A stretch of DNA of 5,425 nt from Acidobacteriota bacterium. Its GTDB lineage: Bacteria; Acidobacteriota; Polarisedimenticolia; Gp22-AA2. Location of the stretch: the NCBI GenBank assembly GCA_027297005.1, contig JAPUIN010000182.1:1-5425 (forward strand), read 5' to 3'. Shown piece after piece: positions 1-5,425 of the stretch (positions are counted from its first letter, which is position 1; each line of letters opens with the position of its first letter). Under the pieces are notes generated by a model. It saw only the letters and a program-made list of their open reading frames with translations. It was not told the origin of the DNA and made no database searches. A program made the position numbers and the translations under genes.

Positions 1-116
1 TGATGGCACTGCGCCACCGGACGCATCCGACCGGGGGGGTGCAGTTTCACCCGGAATCGGTGTTGACGATCGAGGGAAAGATGCTCCTCAGGAATTTCCT
101 GCAGAGATCATCCTGA
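1..116 (+). CDS. trpG: Anthranilate synthase glutaminase subunit TrpG, 3' end only
   Basis: This is the C-terminal 37 residues of a class I glutamine amidotransferase; the first full codon is at position 3 and the stop is TGA 114-116. The fragment reads in a good TrpG pattern: an R-H-R-x-H-P stretch, then G-V-Q-F-H-P-E-S, then an E-G-K-x-L-L-x-N-F-L ending. In this family the His and Glu of H-P-E (codons at 48-50 and 54-56) complete the Cys-His-Glu triad that releases ammonia from glutamine for the TrpE subunit, which turns chorismate into anthranilate. The Cys and the rest of the domain lie outside the window, so I cannot tell whether this is a free TrpG or the tail of a TrpE-TrpG fusion. 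PabA of folate synthesis is nearly identical in this region, and the protein could serve both pathways. The position directly before trpD favours TrpG. Its stop overlaps the trpD start by one base (TGATG). Confidence 0.93.
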   Translation, partial: MALRHRTHPTGGVQFHPESVLTIEGKMLLRNFLQRSS

Positions 117-1156
117 TGCCGGAGAGACAGGAAGGACTCAAACCCGCGCTCGAGACGCTGATCAACGGCGGAGTGCTTAATGAACAGGCGGCGCGAGCGG
201 CCTTTGAGCTCATCATGGATGGTCGGGCGCCAGCGGCACAGGTCGCCGCGTTCCTGGTGGCGCTGCGCATCCGGGGCGAAACCGTGGGAGAGATCACGGC
301 ATTCGCGAGGGTCATGCGCGCGCGGGTGACACCCGTGGTGGTCGATGTCGAGGGTTTGATCGACACGTGCGGAACGGGCGGCGACGGATCCGGCTCGTTC
401 AATATCAGCACCCTGGCGGCGATCGTGGCAGCGGCTGCCGGCGCACGGGTTGCCAAGCATGGCAACCGGTCGGTCAGCAGCCGATGCGGAAGTGCAGACC
501 TTCTGCAGGGGTTGGGCGTTCGCGTCGAATCGTCGCCGGAGGAGATGGCCGAGTCGATCCGGACCGTCGGCCTCGGGTTCCTCTTCGCCCCTTCCCTGCA
601 CGGGGCGATGAAGCATGCCGCGCCGATCCGAAGGGAGCTGGGAATGCGCACGGTGTTCAACCTTCTGGGACCGCTCACCAACCCCGCCGGAGCGAGGCGG
701 CAGCTCATGGGTGTCTTCGACGTTGGGTGGGTCGAGCCAATGGCGGAAGTCCTCCGGGAGCTGGGGAGTGAGCGGGCCCTTGTCGTTCACGGTGGGGGTA
801 TGGACGAGATCGCCATTCATGATGAAACCAGGGTCGCGGAGCTCAAGCACGGGCGATTGCGCGTTTACACCGTGACCCCGGAGGATGCCGGCTTGAGGCG
901 CGCACAGGCGGCCGACGTCCTGGGGGGGGAGGTCGAGGAGAATGTCGCCATCGCCACCAGCGTGCTGCAGGGTGCGGCGGGCCCACGTCGCGACGTGGTG
1001 GTCTTGAACACCGCCGCATCGTTGCTCGTAGCGGATCGGGCCGAAACCCTGCGGGAAGGAGCTGAGTTGGCTTCGCGCGCGATTGATTCGGGCGCTGCGT
1101 TGAGTGTGCTCGACAAAATGCGGGCGAAGATGCCCGAGGGCCGGAAGGGGGCTTGA
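116..1156 (+). CDS. trpD: Anthranilate phosphoribosyltransferase TrpD
   Basis: TrpD transfers the phosphoribosyl group of PRPP to anthranilate, giving phosphoribosylanthranilate, the second step of the tryptophan branch, in the cytoplasm. The 346-residue product has the usual length and architecture: a small helical N-terminal domain (about residues 1-75), then the large alpha/beta domain. Visible family motifs are the PRPP loop G-T-G-G-D-G at 86-91 within D-T-C-G-T-G-G-D, followed by F-N-I-S-T; K-H-G-N-R-S-V-S-S at 114-122; R-R-E-L-G-M-R-T at 172-179; F-N-L-L-G-P-L-T-N-P at 181-190; and the magnesium-binding D-E pair at 230-231. The ATG at 116 overlaps the trpG stop (TGATG). The ribosome site before it is weak (GAGA at 104-107), so coupling from trpG is likely. 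About seven residues precede the usual N-terminal helix, so a slightly later start cannot be excluded, but no better one is seen. A run of eight G (922-929) lies inside the gene. Thymidine phosphorylase shares the fold but not these motifs. Confidence 0.98.
   Translation: MPERQEGLKPALETLINGGVLNEQAARAAFELIMDGRAPAAQVAAFLVALRIRGETVGEITAFARVMRARVTPVVVDVEGLIDTCGTGGDGSGSFNISTLAAIVAAAAGARVAKHGNRSVSSRCGSADLLQGLGVRVESSPEEMAESIRTVGLGFLFAPSLHGAMKHAAPIRRELGMRTVFNLLGPLTNPAGARRQLMGVFDVGWVEPMAEVLRELGSERALVVHGGGMDEIAIHDETRVAELKHGRLRVYTVTPEDAGLRRAQAADVLGGEVEENVAIATSVLQGAAGPRRDVVVLNTAASLLVADRAETLREGAELASRAIDSGAALSVLDKMRAKMPEGRKGA
1143..1150 (+). promoter_or_regulatory. Ribosome binding site for trpC
   Basis: The purine tract GGAAGGGG inside the last codons of trpD lies 9 bases before the ATG at 1160. 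It supports that start, which leaves a 3-base gap after the trpD stop. This is the only junction between trpG and the chorismate mutase gene where the two frames do not overlap. Confidence 0.6.
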
Positions 1157-1159
1157 AGG

Positions 1160-1948
1160 ATGGACATCCTCGATCGAATCGTCGCAGCGAAGCGGGTCGA
1201 AATTGCCAGGGCCAAGGAAGTCAATCCCATACGGCGACTCATCGAACGGGCGAGTGCGGCGCCGCCGCCCCACGATCTCCCGTCGGCGTTGCGCAGGAGC
1301 GGGCGCGTCAACGTGATCGCCGAGGTGAAACGCGCATCCCCATCCGGAGGTGATATCCAGGTCGGTGCCGATCCCGTCGCCACCGCGCGAGAGTATGCCG
1401 CGGCGGGGGCCGCGGCGATTTCGGTCCTCACAGACGCCCGGTTCTTTCTCGGTGCGCCGGAGCACCTGAGCGGCGCCCGTGCGGCGGTTCCCCTCCCGAT
1501 CATCCGAAAGGATTTTCTCTTCGATGAATACCAGGTGTATGAAAGCCGTGTCCTCGGTGCCGACGGGCTCCTCCTGATCACCAGGATCATCGACTCGAAG
1601 AGTCTGCAGACTCTGATCGGAGTGACGCGATCCTTGCACATGGAGGCGTTGGTGGAGGTGCACTCCGAGGACGACCTCCGCAAGGCGATCGATTGCGGTG
1701 CGGCGATCATTGGAGTGAACAACCGTGACCTGGGTACGATGAAGGTCTCTCTCGACACCTCTCTCCGGCTCGCGCCCCTCCTCCCCCCGGACATCGTCAA
1801 GGTGAGCGAGAGCGGTATCGAGACCCGCGCCGACATTGACCGACTGCGCGAGGTGGGCTTCGACGCATTCCTGATCGGCGAGCGCCTGATGCGGGAGGCT
1901 TCGCCCGGCAAAGCGCTGGCCGCACTCATCGCGGGGGAGGATGGTTGA
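1160..1948 (+). CDS. trpC: Indole-3-glycerol phosphate synthase TrpC
   Basis: TrpC closes the indole ring: it converts carboxyphenylamino-deoxyribulose phosphate to indole-3-glycerol phosphate with loss of CO2 and water. The 262-residue product is a single (beta/alpha)8 barrel of normal length with the typical N-terminal helical extension (about 1-48). Catalytic positions of the family are all present: E55 and K57 in I-A-E-V-K-R-A-S-P-S; K117 in I-I-R-K-D-F; E166 in A-L-V-E-V-H; N187-N188 in I-G-V-N-N-R-D-L; and S218 in V-S-E-S-G-I. The phosphate site is completed by the C-terminal F-L-I-G-E-R-L-M (237-244). The gene is not fused to trpF, unlike in enterics. It begins 3 bases after the trpD stop, and its own stop lies inside the TTGA overlap with trpF. 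The protein contains no tryptophan, which is common among enzymes of this pathway. I see no missing active-site residue. Confidence 0.98.
   Translation: MDILDRIVAAKRVEIARAKEVNPIRRLIERASAAPPPHDLPSALRRSGRVNVIAEVKRASPSGGDIQVGADPVATAREYAAAGAAAISVLTDARFFLGAPEHLSGARAAVPLPIIRKDFLFDEYQVYESRVLGADGLLLITRIIDSKSLQTLIGVTRSLHMEALVEVHSEDDLRKAIDCGAAIIGVNNRDLGTMKVSLDTSLRLAPLLPPDIVKVSESGIETRADIDRLREVGFDAFLIGERLMREASPGKALAALIAGEDG
1933..1940 (+). promoter_or_regulatory. Ribosome binding site that supports the TTG start of trpF
   Basis: GGGGGAGG sits 4 bases before the TTG at 1945, a slightly short spacing. An ATG at 1941 lies between them but is in the wrong frame and opens only a short meaningless frame. No ATG or GTG occurs in the trpF frame in the roughly 60 bases upstream. 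The first downstream GTG codon would remove the catalytic Cys8. TTG is therefore the best start available. Confidence 0.65.
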
Positions 1949-2573
1949 GGATCAGGACCAAGGTATGCGGGATCACCCGTCTGCAGGACGCGCAGGCGGC
2001 GGTGGAGCTCGGGGTCGACGCCGTCGGATTCAATTTCGTCCCGGGGAGTCCGCGGGAGATCTCGGTCGAGCGGGCCCGGGAGATCAGCGGAGCCCTGCCG
2101 CCGTTCGTCACCCGCGTCGGGGTGTTCGCCGATGCACGCCCGCCGTCGATGGAGGCGAAAGCCCGGCTGATCGGGCTCGACTGGCTGCAGCTTCACGGTG
2201 ACGAGGAGCCGGAGGTCTGCGCCGGGCTGACGCTGCGCTGGTATAAGGTTCTGCGGGTGGGCCCCGACTTTGCTCCTGAGGATGTGGCGCGGTACACCTC
2301 CCGCACGGTTCTGCTCGATGCCTACAGTCCTGAGGTGCGGGGGGGGACGGGTCGATCGTTCGACTGGAGCATCGCACGGCGCGCCGGCGCCTATGCGCGC
2401 GTCATCGTCGCCGGGGGATTGAGCGAGGAGAACATAGAGCACGCGGTACGCACGGCGCGCCCATTTGGCGTCGATGTGAACAGCGGCGTGGAGTCGCGAC
2501 CGGGGATCAAGGACCCCGGTCGGCTCGAACGGTTCCTGCGGCGCCTGCGGGCCGTCGAGGGGGAGATCGGATC

Positions 2574-2577
<4 letters not shown>
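1945..2577 (+). CDS. trpF: Phosphoribosylanthranilate isomerase TrpF (TTG start)
   Basis: TrpF carries out the Amadori rearrangement of phosphoribosylanthranilate to the carboxyphenylamino-deoxyribulose phosphate used by TrpC. The product of 210 residues is a single (beta/alpha)8 barrel of standard size. The catalytic pair is visible: Cys8 in K-V-C-G-I (general base) and Asp125 in L-L-D-A-Y (general acid). Also present are G-S-P-R at 34-37, the strand motif Q-L-H-G-D-E at 82-87, G-G-T-G at 133-136, A-G-G-L at 156-159 (phosphate binding), and D-V-N-S-G-V-E at 177-183. The start is TTG, sharing four bases with the trpC stop (TTGA); the KVCGI motif is only five residues in, so no later start is possible. 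Expression is probably coupled to trpC. A perfect 9-bp inverted repeat lies near the 3' end, and an eight-G run (2339-2346) encodes the G-G pair of the phosphate-side loop. Confidence 0.97.
2497..2522 (+). other. Perfect 9-bp GC-rich hairpin near the 3' end of trpF
   Basis: CGACCGGGG (2497-2505) and CCCCGGTCG (2514-2522) are exact reverse complements around the 8-base loop ATCAAGGA. The stem ends about 50 bases before the trpB start. No T-run follows, so it is not an intrinsic terminator. It falls on codons for the peptide R-P-G-I-K-D-P-G-R, a near-palindromic peptide that is partly conserved in TrpF, so the repeat may be a by-product of coding. The pairing is directly visible; a role in mRNA stability or trpB translation is only a possibility. 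Confidence 0.4.
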
Positions 2578-3772
<1,195 letters not shown>

Positions 3773-3776
<4 letters not shown>

Positions 3777-4594
3777 GCGACGGCGACGCAAGGGTCGGGC
3801 GGATCCGCGCGGCCTTCGAGAGGGCGCATGCCGACGGACGCCCGGCCATCATCCCCTACATCGCGGCGGGGGATCCGGACCTTGTCGCGACACGAAGCAT
3901 CGTCGGCGCGCTGCAGCGGGGAGGGGCGGACATCGTGGAGATCGGCGTGCCGTTCTCTGACCCGATCGCCGATGGACCGGTGATCCAGAGGGCGGTGGAG
4001 CGAGCGCTCAAGAAAGGTGTCTCGCTTCGATCGGTCCTCGATCTGTGTGCGCGGCTCACCGAGGATGACGCACCACCGATGGTGCTGTTTACATACTACA
4101 ATCCGATACACCGCATGGGGACCCGTGAGTTCGCGCAGGCAGCTGCGCATGCCGGAGTCGACGGTGTCCTGGTGACCGATCTTCCGGATGAGGAGGCGGA
4201 TGATCTGGATGTGGCGCTGCTCGAGACCGGAATCGATCTGATTGTCCTGCTCGCGCCGACCTCGACGCGGGAGCGGATCGAACGAGCGAGCGGGCGGGCG
4301 CGGGGCTTCGTCTATTTCATCTCGCGGACCGGTGTCACGGGTGCGCGGGAGAGCCTTCCCGAGGGGCTCGAAGCGCACATCCGTGCGATCCGGGAATCCT
4401 GCTCCCTTCCGATCGCGGTGGGGTTCGGGATCAGCACGGGGGCGCAGGTGCGGGAGGTGGCGGGGTTTGCCGATGGCGTCGTCGTCGGAAGCGCCCTCGT
4501 CCGCCTGATCGAGGAGTTTTCCGGGGCGCCCGATCTGGCCGAACGGGTCGAACGGTTCTGCCGTGATCTCACTCCATCCGGGGAGGGAGGATGA
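3773..4594 (+). CDS. trpA: Tryptophan synthase alpha subunit TrpA (GTG start)
   Basis: TrpA cleaves indole-3-glycerol phosphate to indole and glyceraldehyde 3-phosphate and passes the indole through a tunnel to TrpB. The 273-residue product is a full (beta/alpha)8 barrel of usual length. Catalytic E56 is in [10 protein letters not shown] and D67 in I-A-D-G-P; both acids needed for cleavage are present. Further motifs are I-P-Y-I-A-A-G-D-P (27-35), Y-Y-N-P (108-111, in the loop contacting TrpB), the mobile loop S-R-T-G-V-T-G-A-R (184-192 region), and the phosphate-binding G-F-G-I-S (217-221) and V-V-V-G-S-A (236-241). The start is GTG in a GTGA overlap with trpB; the E-x-G-V-P and D-P motifs lie at the normal distance from it. 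Tight overlap with trpB fits the 1:1 ratio the complex needs. The stop lies inside the ATGA overlap with the chorismate mutase gene. No tryptophan residue occurs in it. Confidence 0.98.
4581..4590 (+). promoter_or_regulatory. Purine tract abutting the first chorismate mutase ATG
   Basis: GGGAGGGAGG runs directly up to the ATG at 4591. The inner GGGAGGG copy (4581-4587) leaves only 3-4 bases of spacing, which is short, while the outer GGAGG touches the start codon. The tract is a strong Shine-Dalgarno match at an unusually tight distance. It favours the 4591 start in an ATGA overlap, but does not fully exclude the in-frame ATG at 4675. Confidence 0.5.
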
Positions 4595-5001
4595 AGCGGG
4601 CCGTCCGGCGCCAGACCACGCCGCGCCGCCGCACGACGAAGCAAGCCGTAAAGCACGAGGCTCCGGCCGACGTCATGGATCGCCTGCGCCGTCGGATCGA
4701 CGACATCGACCGCCGGATGGTGCGGCTCTTGAACGAGCGGGCGAAGCACGCGATTGAACTCGGGCACGTCAAGAAAGTCGTGGGGCTCACGATCTATCAA
4801 CCGTCCCGGGAGGAGGAAGTCCTGCGCAACGTCCGCGGTCACAATCGGGGACCACTCGAGAACGCCGCCCTGCGCAGGTTGTTCGAGAGAATCATCGATG
4901 AATCGCGTTCCATCGAGCGAATCGTCTCCGCCTCCGAGGGCGAATCGGAGGGGTGGGGCGCTCGAGATGCAACGGACGCTGTGGAAGGCTCGACCGATTG
5001 A
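4591..5001 (+). CDS. aroQ: Free-standing AroQ-type chorismate mutase with charged tails
   Basis: The enzyme rearranges chorismate to prephenate, the first step towards phenylalanine and tyrosine. Residues about 30-110 form the all-helical AroQ domain. By alignment from memory with the E. coli P-protein, R33 matches Arg11, R50 (N-E-R) Arg28, K61 Lys39, R73-E74 Arg51-Glu52, and E109 takes the place of Gln88 (Glu is found there in other active members). Q70 sits where E. coli has Asp48. The length is 136 residues; no prephenate dehydratase, dehydrogenase or DAHP synthase domain is attached. Before the domain is a 28-residue basic stretch with nine Lys/Arg and no acid in the first 22 residues; after it is an acidic tail of about 26 residues rich in Glu, Asp, Ser and Gly. 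The ATG at 4591 overlaps the trpA stop (ATGA); an in-frame ATG at 4675 would give 108 residues beginning right at the domain. The symbol aroQ is also used for type II dehydroquinase, which this is not. Confidence 0.9.
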   Translation: MKRAVRRQTTPRRRTTKQAVKHEAPADVMDRLRRRIDDIDRRMVRLLNERAKHAIELGHVKKVVGLTIYQPSREEEVLRNVRGHNRGPLENAALRRLFERIIDESRSIERIVSASEGESEGWGARDATDAVEGSTD

Positions 5002-5023
5002 CGGGCCCTATCGCCAGGACCCG
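5002..5023 (+). other. Imperfect hairpin in the chorismate mutase-aroF spacer
   Basis: The only true intergenic spacer (5002-5043) begins with CGGGCCCT (5002-5009) and AGGACCCG (5016-5023), which pair over eight positions with one C-A mismatch around the six-base loop ATCGCC. It starts immediately after the chorismate mutase stop and ends 8 bases before the aroF ribosome site. No T-run follows, so it is not a standard terminator. It could be an mRNA processing or stability element or a modulator of aroF translation, or chance in GC-rich DNA. Confidence 0.35.
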
Positions 5024-5031
5024 CTAAGTCA

Positions 5032-5036
5032 GAGGG
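5032..5036 (+). promoter_or_regulatory. Ribosome binding site for aroF
   Basis: GAGGG lies 7 bases before the ATG at 5044, a normal spacing. It gives aroF its own initiation site, in contrast to the overlapping upstream genes, and supports 5044 rather than the in-frame ATG five codons in. Confidence 0.65.
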
Positions 5037-5043
5037 AAAGCAC

Positions 5044-5425
5044 ATGGTCATCGTGATGAATCAGCAGGCTACAGAAGATCAGATCGAGAAGGTGATCGCA
5101 GTCCTGACCAAGAAGGGCTACGATACCCATCGATCAACCGAAAAGACGCGGACCGTGATCGGCGTGGTGGGGCAGGGCGCCACGCCCCTCGATCCGCGCG
5201 AGTTCGAGATCATGCCGGGCGTTCACGAGGCGGTCAAGATCAGCGAACCGTATAAGCTTGCGGGTCGCGTCTTCAAGCAGGAAGATACCGTCATCCGGAT
5301 CGGGGAGGTCGAAATCGGAGGACGGGCGGTCGTCATGATGGCCGGGCCCTGCGCTGTCGAAAGCGAAAAACAGCTCGACATCATCGCCAGCAGTGTTTCA
5401 CGCTACGGCGCGCGGATTCTGCGCG
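5044..5425 (+). CDS. aroF: DAHP synthase, type I-beta, with N-terminal ferredoxin-like regulatory domain (5' part)
   Basis: The enzyme condenses phosphoenolpyruvate and erythrose 4-phosphate to DAHP, the first step of the shikimate pathway. Only 127 codons are in the window, ending just at the R of the family motif L-R-G-G. Residues 1 to about 70 match the ferredoxin-like regulatory domain of the Thermotoga maritima enzyme closely and without gaps through R-T-V-I-G (36-40), including H29 and S31, which bind the tyrosine inhibitor in that protein. A linker follows with E-P-Y-K-L (68-72) and E-D-T-V-I (80-84), then the start of the catalytic barrel with A-G-P-C-A-V-E-S (100-107), whose C103 is a metal ligand in the family. 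There is no N-terminal chorismate mutase domain as in Bacillus AroA; instead a separate chorismate mutase gene lies 42 bases upstream. The PEP and E4P binding sites and the C-terminus lie outside the window, so catalytic completeness and any C-terminal fusion cannot be judged. Confidence 0.95.
   Translation, partial: MVIVMNQQATEDQIEKVIAVLTKKGYDTHRSTEKTRTVIGVVGQGATPLDPREFEIMPGVHEAVKISEPYKLAGRVFKQEDTVIRIGEVEIGGRAVVMMAGPCAVESEKQLDIIASSVSRYGARILR

Noticed and set aside
47..1663. Long minus-strand open frame of 538 codons opposite trpG, trpD and trpC
   Set aside because: It lies fully antisense to well-identified genes and its translation is Arg/His/Pro/Asp-rich with no recognisable motif. Such frames arise from strong G/C third-position bias on the coding strand.
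1941..2201. Plus-strand frame beginning with ATG at the trpC/trpF junction
   Set aside because: The ATG is well placed after the purine tract, but its Gly/Arg-rich translation is an out-of-frame reading of trpF and carries none of the TrpF motifs.
865..2442. Minus-strand open frame of 525 codons opposite trpD, trpC and trpF
   Set aside because: Same antisense shadow effect; Arg/Ser/Pro-rich low-complexity translation and no ribosome site or family motif.
4591..5001. Bifunctional P-protein (chorismate mutase plus prephenate dehydratase)
   Set aside because: The frame stops at 5001 after an acidic tail, and the following sequence is clearly a DAHP synthase start; no dehydratase or ACT sequence is present in any frame.
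5002..5043. Intrinsic terminator after the chorismate mutase gene
   Set aside because: There is a hairpin but no T-run after it, and aroF follows at once with its own ribosome site, so termination is not supported.
5161..5186. Inverted repeat GGCGTGG / CCACGCC in the aroF coding region
   Set aside because: The 7-bp stem has a 12-base loop inside the regulatory domain, with no link to a gene boundary. Stems of this size are expected by chance in DNA this GC-rich.

Overview
The window is a dense, single-strand (+) stretch of aromatic amino acid biosynthesis genes from a GC-rich bacterium (by eye about two thirds G+C, with strong G/C preference at third codon positions). The order is trpG (3' end only), trpD, trpC, trpF, trpB, trpA, a free-standing AroQ-type chorismate mutase, and the 5' part of a type I-beta DAHP synthase (aroF). 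trpC/trpF and trpG/trpD are unfused, and a chorismate mutase plus a Thermotoga-like DAHP synthase follow trpA. Similar layouts are known from several deep-branching or deltaproteobacterial-type lineages. The sequence alone does not fix the phylum, and I make no taxonomic call beyond 'GC-rich, non-enteric bacterium'.

Layout: positions 1-116 encode the last 37 residues of the anthranilate synthase glutaminase subunit. trpD (116-1156), trpC (1160-1948), trpF (1945-2577), trpB (2574-3776) and trpA (3773-4594) then encode every step from anthranilate to tryptophan. The chorismate mutase (4591-5001) overlaps trpA by four bases. After a 42-base spacer, the only real intergenic gap, aroF starts at 5044 and runs off the right edge after 127 codons. 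Five of the seven junctions are stop/start overlaps (TGATG, TTGA, ATGA, GTGA, ATGA), one is a 3-base gap, and no promoter or intrinsic terminator is visible. This is almost certainly one polycistronic, translationally coupled operon whose promoter and leader, and probably trpE, lie to the left of the window.

How the genes work together: AroF makes DAHP, the entry to the shikimate pathway. TrpG (with TrpE, not seen) takes chorismate to anthranilate, and TrpD, TrpC, TrpF and TrpAB finish tryptophan. Chorismate mutase diverts the same chorismate to prephenate for Phe/Tyr. The operon therefore couples the first committed step, one complete branch and the first enzyme of the competing branch. The N-terminal regulatory domain of AroF keeps the His29/Ser31 positions of the tyrosine site of Thermotoga maritima DAHP synthase, so a tyrosine-sensed flux valve inside a trp operon is a plausible prediction.

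Nothing points to a mobile element, CRISPR array, phage or novel defence system. The points worth a second look are the chorismate mutase (oppositely charged tails, ambiguous start, adjacency to DAHP synthase), two intraoperonic hairpins, the TTG start of trpF, and a few unusual residues in TrpB.
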